From Cyrtodaria siliqua (Eukaryota > Mollusca > Bivalvia > Adapedonta > Hiatellidae), in NCBI GenBank assembly GCA_037043455.1, contig JAWPHD010001434.1, positions 186,001-250,000 of the forward strand: a DNA stretch of 64,000 bases, given 5' to 3'. Below the pieces are notes generated by a model. The model had not been told where the DNA came from. It saw only the letters and a list, made by a program, of their open reading frames with translations, and ran no database searches. Positions 11,850-21,251 of the stretch are shown here, piece after piece (position 1 is the first letter of the stretch; every line of letters starts with the position of its first letter). A program made the translations under genes and the position numbers.

Positions 11850-12367
11850 GATCTAAATATAGATATAAAAATCGAACAGGAAAAGCAGCATTCATTCAAG
11901 GACGACAGTCAACCACAAACACACACAGAAACAAATAACAAATTTAAAGATGAATAAAAGGCCAAATAAGACATCACAAACGCAAAAGGGTTGACAATAG
12001 GGCTGCCGCCTTGGAACGGTCAGTGGCAAAAAAGGCCGCTAGTGGTTTAAACCTCGTTCTAGGGTGCACCAAACCTCACACTTACCCTACTGTCATCCCA
12101 ATAAAACGGGACAGTGTTAACCCAAAACACGCAAAAGGACAAACATGAATGTTAATAAAAAAAAGTATATTACGTCACAAACACAAAAAGAATTGACAAT
12201 AGGGCTACCGCATTGGAACGGTCAGTGGCCAAAAAGAGGCCACGAGATTTAAACCAGGTTCTAGGTTGCATCAAACCTCACACTTATCCTACTGTCAACC
12301 CAATAAAACGGGACAGTGTAAATAAAGAAATCCCCGCCATGAACTATTCTCTAACCAAAAGGTTTGC
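11850..12367 (+). repeat. Dispersed repeat family R2, two head-to-tail copies
   Basis: Two partial copies in tandem. Landmarks are ATATAAAAATCGAACAGGAAA at the left edge, then CACAAACRCAAAARG, TTGACAATAGGGCT, TTGGAACGGTCAGTGGC, CCTCACACTTAYCCTACTGTC and CCCAATAAAACGGGACAGTG. The block repeats from about 12118. The second copy ends at AACTATTCTCTAACCAAAAGG (12366), only about ten bases before the acceptor of the last M13 exon. Further copies are at 17030 and 18127. No coding capacity; class unknown. Confidence 0.8.
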
Positions 12368-12377
12368 TTTATTTCAG

Positions 12378-12480
12378 AGTGTTGGGAGAACTAAGAAATT
12401 CTTACGGTTTCTCAGAAGCATTTAGTTGTCCAAAGGGAAGCTACATGAACCCAGATCAGGAAAAATGTTTACTTTGGTGA
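12378..12480 (+). CDS. M13 metallopeptidase terminal exon
   Basis: The last exon follows TGCTTTATTTCAG; its first base completes the split Arg codon from 9571. It encodes [18 protein letters not shown], then [15 protein letters not shown] and a TGA at 12478-12480. The ending MNPxxKCxxW-stop is the family's C-terminal signature, in which the Cys pairs with a distant Cys and the final Trp closes the fold. The acceptor's pyrimidine tract abuts the R2 repeat, so the branch site probably lies inside that repeat. No clear AATAAA was found close downstream. Confidence 0.95.
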
Positions 12481-13408
12481 AGCAAAAGGCACATTCTCAA
12501 AGGAAACTTATTCATGACAGTTTAGTAAATCCGAGGAACGCCAGCTAGGAGAACATATCCACTGGATGCTACCGGGTTATTGCCGTAATCATCAAAACAG
12601 ATTTTGTAACAGTGGATACCTAATTAGTGGATACCTAATTAGAAACTGATCTAAATTGCGACACTGAAAACAGAACTAGAAAAACCGATCAGAGATATTA
12701 AACATAGTGCAACTGGAAAATGCCTTAAATCTTGATGTCATGTAGATATTGCATTCGGATGCCATTCTTGCCATATTTGTATTGCCAGAGTAGGACAAAG
12801 TTCTCGTCATTGTTATGTTACTATGTTCGTCGTGTATATTAAATAGGTTAATGATGTATAAGAAACAAATGTCTAATATGCTACACTTCATAAATGCACA
12901 CACGGATGGAATGAACGTAAAAGAAAATGATATGTTGATTTCGCCATTAACGAAAAAAGGACATATCATCATAACCTTTGAATAATCCTGAGGAAAGGAA
13001 AGCGGTATGTGGATGCAAAAGAACAAAAGGGGGAGCGGTGTTTTGGTTGGGACATTTTGAATCTAGGTGACTACATGTATGTTTCCAGGCCGCTTTGACA
13101 TTTTCCATTATCTCACGTCGTTTCTTCCTTATTGTGGATTGTATTTCGCCTGGCAGGACCATTTATACGACAGCTGTATTTGTATCTTTGTCTATTGAAC
13201 CATATTCCACGAAGAATGGATAATGTAATATTAAAACAGTAAGGTTCGTGTACAGCTGATTTAAATGCGATGAAAAAATGCTTGGTCAGTTTCATGGACG
13301 TGTGAATGTTACATTGTATAGTCATGCTCATTAAGTTCCTATATTGTCTTTGTAAATAACATTAAATTATATAAGAAATTTGCGAAGTTATGGAACTAAC
13401 ACATGCCT
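12481..13408. other. Intergenic / M13 3' region, no gene seen
   Basis: Presumed 3' UTR then intergenic DNA. A short direct repeat GTGGATACCTAATTA lies near 12615-12645. Open frames on the minus strand have no recognisable domain. Confidence 0.4.
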
Positions 13409-13781
13409 AATTTGCAATATAAAATCTTTATATTCCAATCTAGGTAGAAGGAGCAATACATAGCAAAATAAGTCCATATAAAGTTTATAAAAAGCATTTT
13501 TTCCCCTCCACAATATTCCTTTGCTACACAAAATTGTCCATCCAGTATACACAGCTCCATTCATGCTTTGTTATCAACACACTAATCCTTTTCAAAATGT
13601 TCACTGACCATGCCCTGAAAAATGGACAGTGTGTGCTTGTATTAGAATATTAATGTTGTGTTCATAACAAAGGAATACTGGAAATATAAAATGTGATTTT
13701 ATAAACTTTATAGGGATTTATTTTACTGTTTATTGCTGTTTCTTCCTAGATTGGTATATAAAGATTTTTATATTGCAAATT
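13409..13781. mobile_element. Imperfect-palindrome MITE (~370 bp)
   Basis: The ends are inverted copies: AATTTGCAATATAAAATC at the left and its complement GATTTTTATATTGCAAATT at the right, continuing inward for about 85 bp (ATTCCAATCTAGG... / ...CCTAGATTGGTAT). Inner blocks also pair (ATTCCTTTG at the left, CAAAGGAATACTGG at the right). The middle has its own short inverted pair, CACTGACCAT and ATGGACAGTG. No coding sequence. A similar middle (CACTGATTTCC...ATGGACAGTG) at about 17822-17855 suggests an older relative. Confidence 0.75.
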
Positions 13782-13909
13782 CTGTGTAAAACTACTTCGA
13801 GATGTCTATAGCTTTGCAAATTTCAATGTGATTTCAAGGACAAAATAATTATGAACCATAAATTAAGTCGTCATCCTGACTCCTTATCTGGTGACGCGTG
13901 AGTAGAGGT

Positions 13910-14096
13910 GACAGAAAATCAGCCAGTGTGGCTCCAGCGGAAATGGAGAGTTTAGTATTTACATCTGCAGCAACTGTGCAGTTAAGGTGTTTATTTGGAT
14001 GTAAATGGAGGGTGTTCCTGGAGTGTTCATTTATGTTGTCGCAATATGCATTTTTGTAGTTGATACACCCTTAAACTCAGTTTAACTTAACTACAT
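13910..14096 (-). repeat. Dispersed repeat family R1, copy 3 (inverted)
   Basis: Diverged reverse copy recognised by GTGGCTCCAGCGGAAATGGAG, CTGCAGCAACTGTGCAG, GTAAATGGAGG and a GTTGATACACCCTTAAA end equivalent to the GCGCCTTAAA block of copy 2. Confidence 0.6.
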
Positions 14097-15515
14097 TTTA
14101 ATATGCAGGTTAAATATGTGTTCAGACGTATACGTGTGACGAATGAACTGTTTGTTATCAAAATATAAATACGCATTTTATTTGATTATATGGACTATTA
14201 TGTATATAATTTCGTTTTAATGACATTGTACAACTTATTATGTGTAAATATGTTTTATGAATTGTAACGTGGCTGTAAGTTGGTTTTACCTTTACTTGCA
14301 TACCATGAAACGTATACTCATTATAACTGGATGTTACGCATCTTTTAATTTTGCTTTCATGTTATTTAAGGTCCAATACTATATTTACTTAATGTAATTT
14401 TGTTTAATATCAGAATAAATTGTTTAGTTTGATATATAACCTTGTCTTCTATTTAACTGGCCATTCTGTTTTAAGGTACGCATTTGCATAACTTTTCATT
14501 TTAAAGAAATGTTCTCCGATACAATAATCGCATTTATCACATAACTTGCGGTGTGGGAGTGGAATAACTTCGATATACCACTAGTTGTATAAGTATGCAA
14601 ATAAGCTTAGTATGCGCTGTCAAAAAAAATCGATAATGACTATAATCCAATTTCCACGGTTTATGTCAGTTTCGCGTGTTAAAACGACAGGCAGTCGATA
14701 TGTGAGTTATGTGATAAATAGAATCTAACATTCGTCCTCATTCATTATTGAATTTATTAAACTCGTTAGTAAAATTGATATAATGCTCGGCAAGAGCCTC
14801 GCATTATATCATTTTGCCACCTCGTTTAATAAATTCAATAATGAATGAGTACTCATGTAAGATCCTCTATATATGATTAATTTCAGCGATGTCACCAGTT
14901 AGGCAGTCACGCTTCGATAAATAAGCACTGTCGTAATTTGTCAAACAGATAATTGATTTTCCATTTATTATATGCCCATAATTTCTATCAACTATTGAAA
15001 CATATCTGTGTGTTATCTTTGTTAGTGTCAATGGCTTCGTTAACTTAATTCAATTATGCCATAGCGTATGTATTGTTCATTATCAGATTATGTTCTATCA
15101 ATCCTGTTTACACGAGGTTACTGACCATGACACTCTCCAAATCTGATGATTCACTATTGACTGGCATGATCATTTAAGCTTGTTTATCGACCAGTAACAT
15201 GACGTGTAAGTAAGCGTATTATCAGATTAACATAATGTGACAATAGTACTTAGCATGCTTGAAGGCGTTATACCAGTGACAGATAACACATGTGCAAAGT
15301 AGAATGATAGCATATGTTAATTGATCGATCATGAGTGGCGTAGGTTATGTAATCATAGAACAGGCTAGTTATAAGAAACACATATTGTGTTAATTAAATT
15401 ATCGACGTTTAAAAACGGCAAATATTCGAGAAATCCAAATCGTTGAAGACTTATTTGGTGTGATATGGATACAATAATTGTGAGTTACAATAGATAATGA
15501 CTTTAAGTTAGAAGT
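14097..15515. other. Intergenic, one perfect hairpin, no gene seen
   Basis: AT-rich. The only structure recognised is the 14737-14849 inverted repeat. The last few hundred bases should hold the promoter and leader of the gene at 15531, but no clear TATA box or B-box exon was seen. Confidence 0.4.
14737..14849. repeat. 113-bp hairpin (inverted repeat, MITE-like)
   Basis: CTCATTCATTATTGAATTTA is mirrored by TAAATTCAATAATGAATGAG at the other end, and the arms continue inward (AAACTCG / CGTTT, AATGATATAATGC-type / GCATTATATCATTTT) to a small loop around CTCGGCAAGAGCC. Short non-coding palindromes of this type are usually deletion products of DNA transposons. Confidence 0.8.
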
Positions 15516-15530
15516 TAATTTGATGATAAA

Positions 15531-16916
15531 ATGGCTGATCGAAAAAGATATAATGCAACATTTCCAGCTAAGAGTTCGCATGTCAGCCTCAGTCGGACAA
15601 AGAAACAAATGGAACAGCATGTTCTTACCATCGAATGGGAATTAAGAAAACTAACTGAAGCTGAAACTAAGCTAGAAAAGGAGAAAGAATATATCGCGAC
15701 AAACATTGAACACAAAGTTACACAGTTGAAACAACGAATTGATGCTTATGCAGATACGTTGAACAGTTCACTGAATGAGATATTTAACCAAAATATTGAA
15801 GAAATTGTTAAACATAGACATACATTGGAAAACAAAATAAAAATATATCGATCTAATGTTAAGAAATGTGAAAATTCTTTAAATTCCGCTGGGACAGCTA
15901 AAATAGTTAGTGAAAAGAAAGTTTTAGAAATGGTGTACGAGTCATTTGTTGAAACTTCATTTGTCAAACCTGATATTACCATAAACAGTCCTTATCATGA
16001 CCAGGGAAATACGGAAATCACCGATAAACTTATGCTAGCATTGTTTGGTCAGATTAAAAAATGTACTCAGTCATTAGACGACTTATGTAATCAAAGTTCT
16101 CGTGTTACGGCTTTCGAATGCCCGTCTCAAAATGTAAATGCGATAGCATGCAAAGCAGATGGCGATACCACATGGGTTTGTTTAAATGGATATGGTGAAC
16201 TTATAAATTTCAATGAAATGGGTGTGCGACTTAACGCAATTCAGACGGACTTCAAAATCGATGATATCACCATTGCAGATAATACGACAATATTTGCGAC
16301 GTCATCTGACAGTTATTGTTTGAAAAGTATTAAACTGGATTCAAAAGATCGGATCATATGTTCCAAAATAATTGAAAGTGACCTGTTTCTCCACGGAATA
16401 ACGCTTTCTGCTGATGGTACTAAGGTTGCAGTTTGTGGAACCGATACTCCAAACTATACAGACAAGAAACCTACAGAAACAACAATAATTGAATATTCTC
16501 TTAAAGGAGAAGAAATTAAAAGAGTATCCATCTCAGGATATGCAGGAAAGGTCTATAGGATTGCCCAGAATAGAAATTACGATTACGTTGTCACATTCCC
16601 AAAGGAAGGTCGCGTTTTGTCGGTTACTTGTACGGGTGAGATAAGGGCCTCGTTTGGTGAACTTTATAACGCTTCTGGCGAAAAGCACGAGTTGGACAAG
16701 ACTGAGTTTTGGCCATCAGGTGTGTGCTGTGACAAGGACAGCAACATACTTGTTAGTGATTGGTTAGGGAAACGAGTTCTTGTGCTTGATATGAATTGCT
16801 CGTTTTTGAAATATTTTGGAGGATATTACATCAGTCCGAACGCAGTGGTAGTAAACAGAAATACTGATAGACTTTGGATAGGTGATAAAGGCTACATCGA
16901 GGTTTGGAAATTGTAA
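15531..16916 (+). CDS. Coiled-coil / NHL β-propeller protein (TRIM2/3-like, no B-box)
   Basis: Intact 461-codon single-exon frame. The ATG at 15531 has a good context (AAAATGG) and an in-frame TAA lies 15 bases upstream (15516-15518), so the protein starts here unless a splice joins between. Residues about 25-125 are a charged, Leu/Ile-spaced coiled coil (KEKEYIATNIEHKVTQLKQR region). Residues about 190-461 are β-propeller-like: HGITLSADGTKVAVCG, then WPSGVCCDKDSNILVSDW, KRVLVLDMNCSFLKYFGG and the closing IEVWKL. The P-x-GV-x2-D-x-D-x2-I-x-V-SD-W...F-G block is an NHL repeat. Bivalves have large families of TRIM-type genes with RING/B-box, coiled coil and NHL parts, used in ubiquitination and innate immunity. 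This one has no RING or B-box, so it cannot be a classical E3 by itself. It could be a scaffold paralogue or a truncated copy. Confidence 0.85.
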   Translation: MADRKRYNATFPAKSSHVSLSRTKKQMEQHVLTIEWELRKLTEAETKLEKEKEYIATNIEHKVTQLKQRIDAYADTLNSSLNEIFNQNIEEIVKHRHTLENKIKIYRSNVKKCENSLNSAGTAKIVSEKKVLEMVYESFVETSFVKPDITINSPYHDQGNTEITDKLMLALFGQIKKCTQSLDDLCNQSSRVTAFECPSQNVNAIACKADGDTTWVCLNGYGELINFNEMGVRLNAIQTDFKIDDITIADNTTIFATSSDSYCLKSIKLDSKDRIICSKIIESDLFLHGITLSADGTKVAVCGTDTPNYTDKKPTETTIIEYSLKGEEIKRVSISGYAGKVYRIAQNRNYDYVVTFPKEGRVLSVTCTGEIRASFGELYNASGEKHELDKTEFWPSGVCCDKDSNILVSDWLGKRVLVLDMNCSFLKYFGGYYISPNAVVVNRNTDRLWIGDKGYIEVWKL

Positions 16917-17029
16917 TATCAGTTGTAGCATGAATTATTCAACAACTTTAAGACCGCAGTTTCCATGTTGTCAGTTGAGATGCAGTTAGTGTTTTTTGTT
17001 TTAAGTTTGATATCATTAATTTTAAAAAT

Positions 17030-17331
17030 AAGTATAAAAGTCGAACAGGAAATGCAGCTTTCACAGAATACATCAAACCACAAAACACGCAAAACTACAA
17101 ACATGAATGACAATGTTAATAAGGAATAAAGGCAGATGACGTCACAAACACAAAAAGCGTTGAAAATAGGCTATCGCCTTGGAACGGTCAGTGGCAAAAA
17201 GGCCACTGGGGGTTTAACCAGGTTCTAGGGTGCACCAAACCTCACACTTACCCTACTGTCAACCCAATAAAACGGGACAGTGTAAATAAAGAAATCCCCG
17301 CCATGAACTATTCTCTAACCAAAAAGGCAGC
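17030..17331 (+). repeat. Dispersed repeat family R2, copy 3
   Basis: Shares with 11850-12367 the blocks TATAAAAGTCGAACAGGAAA, CACAAACACAAAAAG, CTTGGAACGGTCAGTGGCAA, GGTTCTAGGGTGCACCAAACC, CCCAATAAAACGGGACAGTG and the end AACTATTCTCTAACCAAAA. It begins about 115 bp after the stop of the propeller gene and so may be in its 3' UTR; it contains AATAAA-like strings (17127, 17287) that could act as poly(A) signals. Confidence 0.8.
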
Positions 17332-19476
17332 ATTAATAGGTAATATAAGTAAAACACAAAGATGCTCGTATATATATATAAATACAAAAACAATAGCATA
17401 GAAAGCCACAAAGAAGGTACTCAATGACTTGGCAGAAGCCAGAGGAACAAGAGAATAAACCATTGAGGGCACGACAAGACATTATTGCAGACAAATATTA
17501 AAGCTATGAAAATATTTGAATACGAACATCTTTAAGAATTAGTATTGCACGTGAAGAGTACGTACTATGTGGTAATTATTACGAGGATCTGGTGATAAAC
17601 AAGTAACTAGTGTATGTTGGACACTGTTGGACAAGTACATAACTCTGTTATTGTGCGTTCATGAATATCTGAAATTGACAAGATGCTGAGAATTAATTAA
17701 AACATTGGTCCTACACTGGTTTTATGCAGAAATTTAAATCATATTTTAGCGTTCTATTACTATTTGGTTGCTATATATGGCTTAATGTAATTTTTTACAA
17801 ATAGTTCTTACCTGTATAGTGTTCACTGATTTCCAAGTAAAAATGGACAGTGAAGATTAGAATTTAATGAACACATACTAGTGACATTGGTGCTTGTCAA
17901 AAAGTGTATGTGCTTGTTTGTAAAGTAAATCATAGCCTTAAAAGTTACCTAAAGATAAATCGCGACGCCAACGAGGTTGATCTTTCTATTCAAACACAGA
18001 TGGACAGTTAAATTAAAGCAGAAGTTTGGCCACAATCAACAAATCCGTTGTTTTTTAATTATAAATTCTCATTATAAACACGATGGTTACTATGTTATTG
18101 ATATATGTGAAGTGAAAATATGTTTTTAAAGATAAAAATCGAACAGGCAAACAGGCATTGCTAAAAACTCGAAAAAGACCTAAGGGGAAAAACTCTTGTC
18201 GTATAACCGGTCGTGGCGTCTGTTTTAAGAGAAATCAACTGTACACTATCAAAGCAGGCAAAAACAGTGCAGTGTGTGTGAAAATATCGTAATTAAGAGA
18301 TAATAATGCTGAATTGGTGGAAATGACCGTGATAACACGGTTGCACATTACTGGTAACTAAGAAGAAACAGAATACAAATGAAAATATCATGTTTTATTT
18401 ATTTTTTCGACATATTTACCTAATATGATAACATACATATATAAGCATTTTGACATAATTTGTCTTTAACATATTTGTTGTAAACGTCTAATATCACAAG
18501 ACGTATGTGATTCAAACGTGGCAGGTTGGACTTCACAATGCACGGACTTAAGCACGTGTATCGCATGAACATAATACAATTTAACTTACAATGCATGGAG
18601 TAATGCAGTTGACTTCACAATACAAAATACCATTGTAATGAAATAAAGTAAATATATGACTTATAAATGTTAGCTGTATTTAGAGTTTTATCTCTGTCAT
18701 TGTTAATTTTTAAAGGGCGTACGACAACCTGTTTAAATGTCGTTGTAAGAAATGTTCATGCAACACAACCGAAATGTAAACACGTGTTGTCATTCCTTCA
18801 ATGTATTAGTTGATATTATGTAGCAATGCCATAGTCTAAATTTGTAATTCTACAGATAACGCTGTGCTATATGAACCAAACAGGTTCTGGTTCTTGTGGT
18901 ATTTTATGGCATCGTTCAACTGTGTCCGTAACATTTCAATTTCAAACCCACACGTCTATGACGCAGTTATATGCACCATAACATTTACAAATCATATGAC
19001 GTAACAACGATGATATAAACATGACCCGACAACGCTGGTGCCACAGTAGTAGTGTCTGGAAAATACTTTCCAAGCAAAAGCACAATATACAAAACTGTAA
19101 ACAAAAAATAAAGTCGATTTTAATTGTATAGGTAAACTATTAATGTAAACCTTATTTAAAAAAAGCACATATGTGTCATGTGAACAAGTATACTACATGT
19201 ATAGTTTGTCATGTCACAGGTAAAACTAAAAACATAACCCTTTCATAAAAGAAAAGCATTCTATCCAATTAAGCCTTTGTTTAATGAATTTATGTACATA
19301 ATTAAGAACACATTTCTAAAATAATTGTTCAAATGATATTTAAAACGAACGATCACAGTTTGCAACCACGATAAGTAAAACGTTTTTTACTGCAAAGTTT
19401 CAGAGTAAAGCAGAGGAATGTAGACTGTAGAACACATTGTGATCAAGGTTTGACTAATATATATTCGTATTGCATA
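17332..19476. other. Gene-poor stretch with R2 fragment
   Basis: No exon recognised. A fragment of R2 (GATAAAAATCGAACAGGCAAAC) begins near 18134. A block near 17822-17855 resembles the centre of the 13409-13781 MITE. The rest is unique-looking AT-rich DNA. Confidence 0.4.
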
Positions 19477-19644
19477 CACAATGTCGACATACAGCATGTA
19501 CACAATGTCGACATACAGCATGTACACAATGTCGACATACAGCATGTACACAATGTCGACATACAGCATGTACACAATGTCGACATACAGCATGTACACA
19601 ATGTCGACATACAGCATGTACACAATGTCGACATACAGCATGTA
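19477..19644. repeat. 24-bp tandem repeat, 7 perfect or near-perfect copies
   Basis: Seven head-to-tail units of CACAATGTCGACATACAGCA plus TGTA. They are so alike that the array is young. All six frames stay open across it because 24 is a multiple of 3; these frames are not genes. Confidence 0.97.
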
Positions 19645-19994
19645 CACTTGTTTGGAGTAAACCTTTATTTATAAAACAAGATGGGTAAGAGGAGTATTTA
19701 ATGCAATACAAACATTTCTTAGAGAAATTGTTAACACAGTTTTCATTAAATAACACAAACGTTGCGGGGAGATCGAGGATAGATGCATCCCGAATGCATC
19801 TTCAATGTGTCACTTCTGACATTCGGCAATCGAACGTGCTTCAAAAAAGTAGTTTTCAAAAGACAACGAAACAACACGTATGTATAGCAAAGACGCATTT
19901 GAAAAGTATGATAAAAGACATTCACTTTTGTTATACGCTTTAACGGTAAGGGTAATTCTCTAAAGTCATTTAATAAAGAAAATATTATTGATTT

Positions 19995-20265
19995 GAATTG
20001 AATTTGGTTTTACGGCGCACCAACACATGAAAGGTTATGGCGCCTAACAGGAATGAACATCGAGATAAAATACGGAGAATGGACCAAGAACATTCTAACC
20101 TGCAGAACTGCAGAGTTGCTGCAAATTCTATAGTAGACACCCTATTTACGATGGAGCCACGTTTTCGTGTTTGCATACGCGGTGTCATGATGAAGACCTT
20201 GAATGAGTATGATAAAAAATGATAAAATGAACATGAAGGGTCCTACCCCTCTGCCTTTAGAATAC
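19995..20265 (+). repeat. Dispersed repeat family R1, copy 4
   Basis: Begins TTGAATTGAATTTGGTTTTA then GGCGCACCAACACATGAAAG and TTATGGCGCCTAACAGG. It contains the ATCGAGATAAAATA and CTGCAGAGTTGCTGCAAATT blocks and ends in a GATAAAATGAACATGAAGGG tail followed by CCTACCCCTCTGCC, the same ending as copy 5. Confidence 0.85.
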
Positions 20266-21172
20266 AGGCCATTAGTAGTGGTGAATTTTATATTTTGTAG
20301 GCTTAGGAGAAGACATCAGCAGGATGACATGTATAAACATAATGTTAAAGCTAAGTAATTCATAACAGGTCGCAAAATGATCAAAAACTCCCTGAAAACT
20401 CGTTTTGAAACACTTTCCAAACTCGTTCAATACGTAAGAACTTGTTTTAAGATCTCCTGTATATGAACTGTTTATGGATTGTCTATCTTGCCAATCCTTT
20501 TAGATCATGTCTTGATAATAGAAATTGTGAATTTGTATATAAAGTTTCAATAAAACCATCGTTAATCCATACAAAACTGTACATGATATAAAACAATATA
20601 TCCATATAAAACGGTACATGGTATAAAATAATATACATCACTAGAGCCCTTGCAGAACCTAGAACACTAGCCGGCTTCTTGCACATTAAATTAGAAAATA
20701 ACCGTGTTTATACATTTAACACATTAAATAGCGCAATGAACAAACTAAACTTAAATGAAATCGGGTTTCTCGTCCCTGTAAACACATGTAATTATCAAAT
20801 AAGGGACAGCGACCTCAAAGGGAGCGTATATAAATTATGAAGAAACCATTCATTTATATTCACCGGCGCTTAGAATGAATACGTTTGAATTGTGGCTTTG
20901 TGCTGAGAGACTGTGCATGGTGAGAGAAATAAACGGCCAAAGAAAACGTACTGTGTTCAATGTTTTGAATCAAACTAATATTATAACACAACCGGCATGC
21001 ATTGTCTTCATGCTGTTAATCTATAAATAACCCATATTTGCCAGACTATTCTATCTTTTTGGATTGCACGAATATATTACATACGTTATTACAGGATAAT
21101 TGTAATGCTTGTGCATTGTGGCGGTATTGTATTGTGAAATGCAGATACGCGTTTGCCTCATTTGAAAATAGG
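20266..21172. other. Intergenic, nothing recognised
   Basis: AT-rich DNA with no exon seen. A short duplication TCCATA(T/C)AAAAC(G/T)GTACATG(G/A)TATAAA occurs near 20568-20632. Confidence 0.35.
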
Positions 21173-21251
21173 CTGATCTTATGACATATGAGAAACGATT
21201 GATCTTATGACATATGAGAAACGATTGATCTTATGACATATGAGAAACGAT
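21173..21251. repeat. 26-bp tandem repeat, 3 copies
   Basis: Three units of GATTGATCTTATGACATATG plus AGAAAC. A two-copy 25-bp repeat (GTTGAGGCC(A/C)GTCCTGGACAATCA) follows at about 21302-21351, and a two-copy block with GTCTTTGGATTGTAAAATTG at 21550-21640. Confidence 0.9.

Larger units (their letters stand above)
4143..12480 (+). other. M13 metallopeptidase gene (neprilysin/ECE-like), 3' part
   Basis: Gene span covering five exons (4143-4273, 7112-7177, 9085-9186, 9495-9571, 12378-12480), all with GT/AG borders and matching phases, giving 159 residues plus stop with one base supplied by a missing upstream exon. M13 enzymes are usually 700-770 residues, single-pass type II membrane ectoenzymes that cleave peptide hormones and neuropeptides on the amino side of hydrophobic residues. 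Only the C-terminal fifth is here. The HExxH motif and the transmembrane N-terminus must lie before the window or have been missed. Whether this is a neprilysin, ECE or secreted NEPL type cannot be decided from this part. Confidence 0.9.
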
